Origin: JAJRTA01 sp965603125
Lineage (GTDB): Bacteria; Zixibacteria; MSB-5A5; GN15; FEB-12
Reading direction: 5' to 3'
Assembly (NCBI GenBank): GCA_965603125.1
Contig: CBFDBU010000008.1
Span: forward strand, 76,958 to 140,957
DNA: 64,000 bases
Shown here: positions 15,745-23,730 of the stretch, in pieces
Position numbering within the stretch: position 1 is the stretch's first letter
Layout of the letters: the number at the start of each line of letters is the position of its first letter
Translations under genes and position numbers: made by a program
The notes under the pieces: model-generated
What the model was told of the DNA's origin: nothing
The model's input: only the letters and a program-made list of their open reading frames with translations
Database searches by the model: none

Positions 15745-17058
15745 TCAGGGGACTATCCGCGGCGTAATAAGAATAAGCAGATCCGTATTAACCTTCTCCT
15801 TCGACCGGCTGGTAAAGAGCAGTTTGCCGAGCAATGGAATGCGCCCCAGCAGCGGTACTTTCTGTTCCTGAACAATCTCGGTTTCTTTGAGAAGTCCGCC
15901 CAGGGCGACGGTCTCGCCGTCCCTGACGGTGACTCGCGTTCTTACGGATCTGCTGGCGGTAATCGGTTTCTGGTTGTCGGGTGGACCGGCGAAACCGATG
16001 ATATCTTCCACCTCGGAATAAGCGTCAAGCGTTATGCGGTCGGCGTCGTCTATGCGCGGGGTGACTTTCAGGTAGATTCCGATCTCTTCGTCCTGGAAGG
16101 TGACGATATCCTGAATCGTGACGCCCTCGGTAAAGCGGCTGAGAGTGGCAATGGGGATAATTGTCTGGACTCGTATTTCCGCTTCATGGTTCTCCAGGGT
16201 TGTAATGTGGGGATCGGACACGAGCCTGCTGTTGCCGCGCTGATCGAGCAGGTTCAGGACAGCCGTGACCTGGTTAACGGTCAGGGTACCCCAGGTCCAG
16301 CGGCCGGTTGACGGGTTATAGCTTGCGGCCGTGTTTTCCAGTGTCGCCTGGTATGACTCCGTTTCCGTGTCTGATTCCGTGCTCTCCGAGATGGTCTGCA
16401 CGCCTGCGCCCAGGTCGGCCGCGATTGCCATCGGCCACGTGAGGCCGAGCTTCGACTTGCTGTCCAGCGTGGTCTCTATGATCTTGACTTCGATTGAGAC
16501 CAGGCGCTCAGGTTTGTCGATCCGGCGTACAATCTCCAGCAGATCGCCTATCACTTCCGGTAGATCGGTAATCATGATCCTGTTCGGTGTGTACGTTCTG
16601 GAGCTGCCGGTCGCCTCGGCGTCGTTGTCCAGAATCACCGTCTTGCCCTTGACGGTCAGTCGGGACTGCAGCGCTCTCTGAACGGTGGCCGGTTCTGCAT
16701 GCCGGAGCGTGATCGTGCGCGACACGAGTTCGCCGACGGCATCGAGGTCAACCGGTTTAATTATGAGCACGTCGTTGCGGACGTAGTAGTTGTATCCGTT
16801 GGGCATCAGGATCGCCTCCAGGGCGGATGCTATATCGACGTTATTCAGCCTCAGCGTCACTTCACCCTGAACGTCCCCGGGAATGACGATATTAAGCTCG
16901 TTCTGCTCGGCGATCATCCTCAGGACGGTCGGGAGGGGCACCGCCTCAAGCTGGAGCGTCAGCCTTTCGGTTGTGTCAAGCGGTCTTTCGGCAACAGCGG
17001 TAGCCGCTGCCAGCAGCAACACAAGAATCAGCGCTCTTGAGATTGTCTTTCGTCTCAT
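15745..17058 (-). CDS. pilQ: Type IV pilus secretin PilQ, short form
   Basis: Outer-membrane channel for the pilus fibre. The 437-residue protein has a signal peptide (ALILVLLLAAATAVA), an N0/STN-like domain (VPLPTVLRMIAEQNELNIVI), one N1-type domain with the VISDLPEV-like MITDLPEVIGDL, and the C-terminal secretin beta-domain (VRTRVTVRDGETVALGGLL then VPLLGRIPLLGKLLF). It lacks the N-terminal AMIN domains of longer PilQ proteins. It is the last gene of the pil operon, three bases after pilP. Confidence 0.92.
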   Translation of the reverse strand: MRRKTISRALILVLLLAAATAVAERPLDTTERLTLQLEAVPLPTVLRMIAEQNELNIVIPGDVQGEVTLRLNNVDIASALEAILMPNGYNYYVRNDVLIIKPVDLDAVGELVSRTITLRHAEPATVQRALQSRLTVKGKTVILDNDAEATGSSRTYTPNRIMITDLPEVIGDLLEIVRRIDKPERLVSIEVKIIETTLDSKSKLGLTWPMAIAADLGAGVQTISESTESDTETESYQATLENTAASYNPSTGRWTWGTLTVNQVTAVLNLLDQRGNSRLVSDPHITTLENHEAEIRVQTIIPIATLSRFTEGVTIQDIVTFQDEEIGIYLKVTPRIDDADRITLDAYSEVEDIIGFAGPPDNQKPITASRSVRTRVTVRDGETVALGGLLKETEIVQEQKVPLLGRIPLLGKLLFTSRSKEKVNTDLLILITPRIVP

Positions 17059-17061
17059 ATT

Positions 17062-17517
17062 CTAACCCTTGGATACAGTCAGCGTGAATTGCTTCCCCTT
17101 GTGTTCAAGCGTGGCCGTCTTGCGACCGATTGCGATCACTCGCGCATTGCCGACCGTGTCGCCCAATCGAACCATCTGCTTGTTGATGATTGCCATCGGA
17201 CTGCGAGTGCTGTATGCGATGCCGTCCAATACCCAGACGAGGTTGTTCGGTCGGGGTGCAAGCGCAGATGCAGGCGTCACCCTGGCGCGGAACGGGTCAG
17301 CCCCCCACGGCGCGGACATCATGTCATCGGTGACAATCAGTTGGGCCGATGAGCGAGGAGAGGCTGCCGAGTGGATCGCCGCACTGACGTTTGTGGCCTG
17401 TTGCTGCTCGTAAGTTATCCGTGGCCGGTCGTCTCCTGTGAGGAGGTTGTATGCGCCGTAGATGATGGCCGCAATGAAGCAGGCGTACACTACTTTCTTG
17501 CGCGTGTTCTCGCTCAC
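17062..17517 (-). CDS. pilP: PilP-like type IV pilus assembly protein
   Basis: About 151 residues. It has an N-terminal hydrophobic segment (VVYACFIAAIIYGAYNLL), a proline/alanine linker, and a C-terminal beta domain (LVWVLDGIAYSTRSPMAIIN and VRLGDTVGNARVIAIGRKTA) of the PilP/GspC homology-region type, which docks to the secretin. The GTG start at 17517 overlaps the pilO stop as GTGA. The assignment rests mainly on position between pilO and pilQ and on domain pattern. It lacks the lipobox usual in PilP, so a GspC-like architecture is also possible. Confidence 0.72.
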   Translation of the reverse strand: MSENTRKKVVYACFIAAIIYGAYNLLTGDDRPRITYEQQQATNVSAAIHSAASPRSSAQLIVTDDMMSAPWGADPFRARVTPASALAPRPNNLVWVLDGIAYSTRSPMAIINKQMVRLGDTVGNARVIAIGRKTATLEHKGKQFTLTVSKG

Positions 17518-18077
17518 GTTTCCTCCACAAAACTGCCGAGGAGCGCTCTGAATCCGATCCTGAACGTGGTCTCGTGATTGACGTCCGGTGAGGCGGCGAT
17601 ACGGCAACCGTTTATTCCCCGGAAGAACTCCGCTGTTTCCAGGAAACCGACGTATTTCCCGAAATCCACGTAATTGCCGGTGAGTTCGAGCTGGATATTC
17701 AGAAACCCGGGCTGCGTGGAATCGACGACCATGCTGTTGAGAAGCAGCAGTTCCTCCACGGGTGGCGAGACATCGGTGACGGTGAGATTCCGTCCGCCTG
17801 CTTCCTGCTGCAGTTGATCGAGCAGTTTGAGCACGCAGTTCTTGGCATAGAGGTGCGAGTGGAGGTCACTCCTGGCCTTGAGGAGTCGCTTTCGGGCCGC
17901 CACGAATCCGGGCAGTTCGCTGATCGTCCGCCTGAAATCGGTTAACTGCCGTTCGGCTTCGTCTATCCGGGTGACGGTTGCCGCGTGTGTGCGGGCCAGC
18001 GGAGCATAGAGAAGGAAATACCAGGCTCCCGCCAGGACAAGCACGAGGGCAGCGTATATGCTGAGCCGTCGCGTCAT
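17514..18077 (-). CDS. pilO: PilO-like inner-membrane pilus assembly protein
   Basis: 187 residues: one transmembrane segment (IYAALVLVLAGAWYFLLYAP), a coiled-coil stretch to about residue 90, then a ferredoxin-like domain with ELTGNYVDFGKYVGFLE, the usual PilO core. PilO pairs with PilN to form the alignment complex between the motor and the secretin. It overlaps both the pilMN gene and pilP by four bases, so expression is tightly coupled. Confidence 0.82.
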   Translation of the reverse strand: MTRRLSIYAALVLVLAGAWYFLLYAPLARTHAATVTRIDEAERQLTDFRRTISELPGFVAARKRLLKARSDLHSHLYAKNCVLKLLDQLQQEAGGRNLTVTDVSPPVEELLLLNSMVVDSTQPGFLNIQLELTGNYVDFGKYVGFLETAEFFRGINGCRIAASPDVNHETTFRIGFRALLGSFVEET

Positions 18078-19672
18078 ACCGCTCCCTCCATGCTGATCTG
18101 GAACTCGATCACGGACTCGCCTTTTGCTTTTCTCTTGACGTGCCGCAGGACAGTGACGTTCTGGAAGAACGGCGATGCCCTGAGACCCTCGACATACTCG
18201 GCCAGTACAATCTCCGGCGGGATATCCTCCGAGGAAGCTACACCATGAATCGTCAGGTTTGCAGTTGAATCTGCCGGTCTGTAGTCCAGCGTCGTGAGCC
18301 GGACTCCCGGTGGTGTCACCAGTGAAAGTTGCTTGAGGTTAAGGTTGAAATAGCTGGGATCGGCCTTCGTCGTTTCGATATAGGATCTGTCGGCGGCCAT
18401 CTGCTGTTGGAGCACGTAATAGGAGAGGTATGTGTCCGAGTTTCTGATGTCGGCCACCTGGTCTTCCAACCGGGACTGCGTCAGTTCGGCGTCCGCCGCG
18501 GTACGGTACATGATTGCCCAGAACACCAGGAGGACAACCGTTACGAGCGCCAGCGAAATCCTGGCTCGGCGATTGAGCTTTTTTTCAGTCTGTCTTCGCT
18601 TTTCTTCAGCGGGCAGCAGGCTGACCAATCGCCTGCGACATACGGAGGCCGCCAGCGCCGGCAGGCCCACGGCGCAGGCCTCGTCCCGGGAGAGCTCCTG
18701 GTCGCGTAGATACGGCAGGCGTTCGGTCGGGAAAGGGATGAAATCGAAACTCGTGAAGGCGTTAATTCGTTCCACCAGTTCCGGGGCACCGGCCAGTTCA
18801 CCGTAGACAAGCACCGTGCCCGATGGCGTTCTCGCATACTGGCCGGCGTAATAGTCCTGTGAGGTTTCAAGTTCCCTTGTCAGGCTCTCGGCAAAGAATC
18901 TCAGCCTGGTGTCATCGGGATCGTCTCCCAACTGGGAAGCCGCCGTAGAGGCGATCTGGACGAAATCCAGCGTAGACCCGTGATAGAAAGAAAGCTCAGA
19001 TCGGTCGTGCGCCACATCCATCAGAGTGTAGCTGTGGTCATCCTGGAAACCCGGCAGGTCCCCAAGCAACTGCCCGATGACATCGTGGGCATGAAAGACG
19101 CGGGATACTTCAATCCCCTTTGCGCGAAAGGGATCGAGTTGTTCCTTGATATACCGGGTGGTCACTGCCTGAAGGCCGATTCTGTAGCGCACCCGGTTCT
19201 GAGCGACAACCTCGGAGGTCGGTCGATAGCCAAAGACGCACTCGGAGAGGGGGAAAGGAATCTGTTTCTCAGCCTCGTATTCAATGGCCGAGTTGAGGTC
19301 GTGGGTTTTCATGACCGGCATCAGGAATGTTCGAAAGGCGGTCTCTCGGCCGGATACGGTCAGGGAAACGCTGGGGTATCTCCCGCCATGCCGTGCGAGA
19401 TACATGTTGATGCTGTTGGTGAGGCATCCGGTTCGTTCTTCCGGCGTGTTCAGGCTGCCCGGCAAGGGAGCGCAGGTGACGTCCAGGATTCTCCTTCGCC
19501 TGCCGAAATGCGCCGTGGTGGCCATCTGGATATGAGTGCTACCAATCGAAAACGCAAGGTGTCGACCGATATTCAGGCTTGACCGTCCGGAAAGCCTCGC
19601 TTTCGAGACGTGAGAGCCGGCCGGATCGCCGGTCTTACCATGCCTTTTCACGATGGATCTGATACTGACCAT
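18074..19672 (-). CDS. PilM-PilN fusion, pilus alignment subcomplex
   Basis: 532 residues that combine two normally separate proteins. Residues about 30-335 are PilM-like (actin-like fold), with LAFSIGSTHIQMATTAHFG at the nucleotide-site start and EYEAEKQIPFPLSECVFGY. Residues about 370-532 are PilN-like: a transmembrane helix (ISLALVTVVLLVFWAIMY), a coiled coil, then PPGVRLTTLDYR and a ferredoxin-like end. In most species PilM binds the cytoplasmic tail of PilN; here that contact would be intramolecular. No internal stop or frameshift is seen. Confidence 0.85.
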   Translation of the reverse strand: MVSIRSIVKRHGKTGDPAGSHVSKARLSGRSSLNIGRHLAFSIGSTHIQMATTAHFGRRRRILDVTCAPLPGSLNTPEERTGCLTNSINMYLARHGGRYPSVSLTVSGRETAFRTFLMPVMKTHDLNSAIEYEAEKQIPFPLSECVFGYRPTSEVVAQNRVRYRIGLQAVTTRYIKEQLDPFRAKGIEVSRVFHAHDVIGQLLGDLPGFQDDHSYTLMDVAHDRSELSFYHGSTLDFVQIASTAASQLGDDPDDTRLRFFAESLTRELETSQDYYAGQYARTPSGTVLVYGELAGAPELVERINAFTSFDFIPFPTERLPYLRDQELSRDEACAVGLPALAASVCRRRLVSLLPAEEKRRQTEKKLNRRARISLALVTVVLLVFWAIMYRTAADAELTQSRLEDQVADIRNSDTYLSYYVLQQQMAADRSYIETTKADPSYFNLNLKQLSLVTPPGVRLTTLDYRPADSTANLTIHGVASSEDIPPEIVLAEYVEGLRASPFFQNVTVLRHVKRKAKGESVIEFQISMEGAV

Positions 19673-19684
19673 AGTTTACGCTGG

Positions 19685-20170
19685 CTAAAACGTGATGGCA
19701 ATACTGTCCGCGCCCCCGACCGAGACAAGGCGGCGGCTCGAGGGATCATATAGGTACCCCGTTCCCCAGGCGTCTGCCAGATACGAGTTGCCGCAGCTGT
19801 CGATGTATGGACCATTCCAGCCGAGTCGGGTTAACGGATCATACACGTTCAGCGAACCCGGCTTGATCACCAGGTCCTCTAACCGGGGTGGAGGAAATCC
19901 GACGTCGCCTTCAAATCCGCGGTCAACAAGAGCCCCACCGGCAACCAGGGCCGGGTTGCCGATGATGGCTTCCTTGAGCGATTGCAGTTCTTTCCTGGTG
20001 GCGGCAATCTTCGAACTGTCCATTACGTTGACGAGTTTTGGGATCGCTACCGCGGCCAGAATGCCAAGAACGACGATTACCATGACAAGTTCGATCAGGG
20101 TAAAGCCGTCGGATTTACGACAGGCCCCGGACCTGCCGCAGGCAACAGGTGTTTTCGAGTCCAGGCGCAA
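19685..20170 (-). CDS. Type IV pilin-like protein (second prepilin)
   Basis: The mature part starts after DG in SDGFTLIELVMVIVVLGILA, a class III prepilin signal with the conserved Glu5. The 135 or so residues after it end with a glycine-rich segment (DAWGTGYLYDPSSRRLVSVG), as in GspG-type and minor pilins. The start is uncertain: the frame is open far upstream, and TTG at 20170, just after the major pilin stop, gives a leader of about 22 residues. It sits between the other prepilin and pilMN. Confidence 0.82.
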   Translation of the reverse strand: MRLDSKTPVACGRSGACRKSDGFTLIELVMVIVVLGILAAVAIPKLVNVMDSSKIAATRKELQSLKEAIIGNPALVAGGALVDRGFEGDVGFPPPRLEDLVIKPGSLNVYDPLTRLGWNGPYIDSCGNSYLADAWGTGYLYDPSSRRLVSVGGADSIAITF

Positions 20171-20175
20171 TCGGT

Positions 20176-20595
20176 TTACCAGTTGTTTTCTCCCGATCCG
20201 TCGGTGTTGAGCCAGATTTCCCCGGTGGACTCTTTGTAGGCCCAACCACCCCGGGTCCCCACGACGGTGCCCTTGGTAACGCCGGTGACAATCGAATCGG
20301 AGGCGTCGGTCTGGTACGGATTGGAGGGAATGGTCTGTTCCATGACCACGCCGATGGTCCTCAGGCTGTCAAGTGCCGGCCAGGTAGCGTTGCCGGTTGT
20401 GACCGCCTGGTTGGCGTAGTAGATGGTTATCCCTGAACGCATACTGCCAAGGGTGCTCCGGGCGGCAGCCTCCTTGGCTTCTGCCGACAGGTTCTGGTAC
20501 TTGGGAATGGCCACGGCGGCCAGTATGCCAAGAATCACGATAATGATTACCAGCTCGATGAGCGTAAAACCTTTTTGATCGAATCGGGCGAGCAT
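20176..20595 (-). CDS. Type IV prepilin, probable pilin subunit
   Basis: 139 residues starting MLARFDQKGFTLIELVIIIV, with the prepilin peptidase site after Gly9, Glu5 of the mature protein, and the hydrophobic helix ending AVAIPKYQNL. The C-terminal domain is short, with no obvious disulfide pair. ATG is preceded by GGAGGTAAC, a strong ribosome-binding site, consistent with high expression. It is encoded between pilC and the second prepilin. No prepilin peptidase gene is in the window. Confidence 0.9.
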   Translation of the reverse strand: MLARFDQKGFTLIELVIIIVILGILAAVAIPKYQNLSAEAKEAAARSTLGSMRSGITIYYANQAVTTGNATWPALDSLRTIGVVMEQTIPSNPYQTDASDSIVTGVTKGTVVGTRGGWAYKESTGEIWLNTDGSGENNW

Positions 20596-20672
20596 GTTAC
20601 CTCCATTGCGGCATGGTTAGACTGCACTCTATATGACGTATGTCGGAAGCATCAGCCCGCCTCTTTAGCTGC

Positions 20673-21890
20673 CTACGGGCCCCGGAATACCTGGATCAGG
20701 TTCCACATCGGCAGGAAGATAGCCAGTGCGAGAATCAGCACGAAGCCTCCCAGGACGACAGTCAGTATCGGCTCTAAAATGGACGCCAGATGGCGCGACA
20801 TGTACTGTACTTCTTTGGAGTAATGCCGGCCCACTTCCGTAAGCATCTTCTCCAGGGAGCCCGACTCCAGGCCTATGGACATCATCTGCAGCGCCAGCTC
20901 AGGAAAGACAGCGAAGTTTTCCGAGGTCAATAAGTCGTCCCGGCCCTCGCGGAAGAGGTCCCTGATTTTCATGATCTCCCGCGCCACCTGGCTGTTCTTG
21001 ATCGCTCCGTTGAGGATGTCAAGCGATTTCACGATCGGCAGGCCGGACTTAAGAAGGATCCGGAACATCAGCGCAAATCGTGCCACGTTGCCCTTTATCA
21101 CTAACTTGCCGATCACCGGCAGCCTTATCAGGAAGCGATCGACAGCCAGCCGGGCTTTTTCGTTTGAGGTCGCCTTATGAAACCCAAATATGGCGGCTGC
21201 GATCAGTACCGGCAGGACCGGCCAGTATCGGTCGAAAGCGTTACTGACACCGATAAGCAGCCGGGTGAACAGGGGGAGGTCGACGTTGAAGGCACCGTAG
21301 AATTCCACAAACCTTGGGACGACAAACGTCATCATTATGACAAAGGCGGCCAGAAGGGCTGAAACAACCATCAGCGGATACCTGACGCCGGACTTGATCT
21401 GGCGGGTAAGCTCGAGTTCCTTCTCCATCATCAAGGTCAGCTCGTCGAGGATGTCGTCAAGCTTGCCTGATTCCTCGCCGGCCGCGACGCTTGCCGTGCA
21501 ATACCCAGGGAAAAGGTCGTCGAACTCGGCCATGGCGGATGAGAGTGATTTCCCCGACTGCAGGCTGAGCCTCATCTGGGAGATGGCGTAGTTGAACCGA
21601 CTCTGCCGACCGCCGATCCTGATGATCGACAGGGCGCGCAGCAAGGGGACGCCCGCTTTGTAAAGAGTGGAGAGGTTGCTGGTGAACATTATCAGTGCGT
21701 CATACTGTGACCCTCTGAAAAAGCCCCATAGAGAAAACAACGGCCGTTTGCTGACCACCTTGATTGAAACGGGCAGCAGGTGTTGTTCCGACAGGTACTC
21801 CAATACCTGCTGGTTGCTCTCGGCGGTAATCGTTCCGCTCTGCGGTTGGCCGTTCCCGGCTACGGCGCGATACTTATACTCGACCGGCAT
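20673..21890 (-). CDS. pilC: Type IV pilus inner-membrane platform protein PilC
   Basis: 405 residues of the T2SF family. Two homologous cytoplasmic domains (starting near residues 65 and 265) are joined by membrane helices, with VAAGEESGKLDDILDELTLM in the first and MMSIGLESGSLEKMLTEVG in the second. A final hydrophobic helix (ILTVVLGGFVLILALAIFL) ends the protein. PilC couples the PilB ATPase to pilin insertion. Its start overlaps the end of pilB by 17 bases. Confidence 0.92.
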   Translation of the reverse strand: MPVEYKYRAVAGNGQPQSGTITAESNQQVLEYLSEQHLLPVSIKVVSKRPLFSLWGFFRGSQYDALIMFTSNLSTLYKAGVPLLRALSIIRIGGRQSRFNYAISQMRLSLQSGKSLSSAMAEFDDLFPGYCTASVAAGEESGKLDDILDELTLMMEKELELTRQIKSGVRYPLMVVSALLAAFVIMMTFVVPRFVEFYGAFNVDLPLFTRLLIGVSNAFDRYWPVLPVLIAAAIFGFHKATSNEKARLAVDRFLIRLPVIGKLVIKGNVARFALMFRILLKSGLPIVKSLDILNGAIKNSQVAREIMKIRDLFREGRDDLLTSENFAVFPELALQMMSIGLESGSLEKMLTEVGRHYSKEVQYMSRHLASILEPILTVVLGGFVLILALAIFLPMWNLIQVFRGP

Positions 21891-23613
21891 CGACGGTCCT
21901 CACGTACGTTTGCTGGTAGGGGTCAGACATGTCTTCGAGACTGGACGTCTCCTTGAGCAGTTCCTCAAGGCAGATCTGCCCCGTGGTCAGTTTCTCCAGG
22001 CCGATCTCAAACAAGGGGAGGTATCCGCAGCGCCGAGCTTCCTCGCGGATGACATTCAGCGAGACGTCGGCGATGATCTGTTCTGCGATGAGCGGCGTGA
22101 TTTCAACGTACTCGAATATGCCCGTAAGCCCTTTCAAGCCGGTGTTCCTGCACTGGGGGCAACCGGCGCCCCGACGAAAAGACATAGTGTTCCCAAGTTC
22201 CGACAGTCCGGCCCGTTTCAGTATCCCATCAGACGGCCGGTAGCTCTGAAGGCATTCCGGGCAATTGAGGCGAACCAGCCGCTGGGCCAGTATGCCCTTC
22301 AGCGCCGAGGCGACAAGGTATCTCTCCAATCCCATGTCGACCAGACGGGCGATGGCCGAGGGGGCGTCGTTGGTGTGGATAGTCGAGAAGACGAGATGCC
22401 CGGTAAGCGCCGAGCGTATCGCCATGTGGGCCGTCTCGGTATCGCGGATTTCACCGATCATGATGATGTCCGGGTTCTGTCGGAGTATGGCTCTGAGGGT
22501 AGAAGGGAAGGTCAGCCCGGCTTTCTCATTGATCTGAATCTGGTTGATAAGCGTGAGGGAGTACTCCACCGGATCCTCGACGGTGATGATGTTTTTCTCG
22601 ATGGAGTTTATCTCCTGGAGAGTCGTATACAGCGTCGACGTCTTGCCGCTGGAGGTCGGCCCGGTTATCAGGATCAACCCTTCGGGTTTGCGGATGACGT
22701 TCATCCAGGACTGCACAACGTTGGCGCTAAAGCCGAGCTGTTCGAAGCTCAGGAGCAGGTTGCGGCGATCCAGAAGCCGGATGACGACTTTCTCACCGTG
22801 GATAGTGGGCAGAGTCGAAACGCGAAGGTCGACAACGGCGCCTTCAAGTTCCGTCATGAAACGTCCGTCCTGGGGCAGCCGCTTCTCCGAGACGTCCAGG
22901 TTGGCGGCGATCTTTATTCTGGAGACCAGTTCGCTCTGCATCGATTTGGACGGCGCCGCCTCTTCGCGCATGACACCGTCGATCCGGTATCTGATCCGCA
23001 GGCGGGCTTCCTCCGGCTCTATGTGAATATCCGTCGCCCGATCCCGAATCGCTGTGGAAAGAATGAGATCGACGAAGTTGGCGATCGAGCTTTCTGACTC
23101 TACCTTTTCAACTGAGGGCGGCGCGACTGCGGTTTTGGTCTCGGTGTCTTTTCGGGAGTCCATTAGGTGATGCAGCGAGTCCGCGATTGAGTAGTTCTCG
23201 TTAATGGCGGCCCTGATCTCAGAGGGGCTGGCCACGGCTCGCCTGATATTGCAGCCGGTGAGGTACTTGATTCCTTCGATGGCCACAACGTTGAGCGGAT
23301 CGGCCATAGCCAGCGTCAGGGTATTGCCGACGGCAAAAACAGGGATGAGCGTGTACCTTCGGGCCAGATCAACAGAGACTCTCTGCACCACTTTGGGATC
23401 GAGGACCATTGAAGTCAGGGAGATCTTCGGAACACTCAGGCGATCGGAAATGCTGTCGGTAAGCTGCTCCTCCGTGATATGGCCCAGGTCTATCAGGACT
23501 TCCCCCAGGCGGCGCCCTGAAACCGCCTGCTCACGGACGGCTTCTTCCAGTTGCTGACCGGTTATGTAGCCTTTTTCGACCAGGAGATCGCCGATTTTCT
23601 TCTTCGCATTCAT
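21874..23613 (-). CDS. pilB: Type IV pilus extension ATPase PilB
   Basis: 579 residues, first gene of the pilus operon. The N-terminal MshEN-type domain (about 1-150) can bind c-di-GMP in relatives. The ATPase core has Walker A GPTSSGKT (near residue 318), Asp box and Walker B around IIMIGEIRDTETA, and the His box SALTGHLVFSTIHTNDAPSA. A zinc-binding pair CPEC/CPQC follows, as in PilB/GspE and unlike PilT. No retraction ATPase is encoded nearby. Confidence 0.94.
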   Translation of the reverse strand: MNAKKKIGDLLVEKGYITGQQLEEAVREQAVSGRRLGEVLIDLGHITEEQLTDSISDRLSVPKISLTSMVLDPKVVQRVSVDLARRYTLIPVFAVGNTLTLAMADPLNVVAIEGIKYLTGCNIRRAVASPSEIRAAINENYSIADSLHHLMDSRKDTETKTAVAPPSVEKVESESSIANFVDLILSTAIRDRATDIHIEPEEARLRIRYRIDGVMREEAAPSKSMQSELVSRIKIAANLDVSEKRLPQDGRFMTELEGAVVDLRVSTLPTIHGEKVVIRLLDRRNLLLSFEQLGFSANVVQSWMNVIRKPEGLILITGPTSSGKTSTLYTTLQEINSIEKNIITVEDPVEYSLTLINQIQINEKAGLTFPSTLRAILRQNPDIIMIGEIRDTETAHMAIRSALTGHLVFSTIHTNDAPSAIARLVDMGLERYLVASALKGILAQRLVRLNCPECLQSYRPSDGILKRAGLSELGNTMSFRRGAGCPQCRNTGLKGLTGIFEYVEITPLIAEQIIADVSLNVIREEARRCGYLPLFEIGLEKLTTGQICLEELLKETSSLEDMSDPYQQTYVRTVDAGRV

Positions 23614-23730
23614 CAGACTGCGAGCGCTCCGCGTTTGAATTCATTATCTTATCGGAATGCGACGGGGTTCTCTTGAGACCTGCCTTTTGCGGCATCAAAC
23701 CGGCAACTCTGTTGTTGATTGCGCGAGGCG

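Noticed and set aside
21667..23097. Open frame of 476 codons on the plus strand opposite pilB
   Set aside because: pilB carries all ATPase motifs in the other direction; this frame has none and a biased composition.
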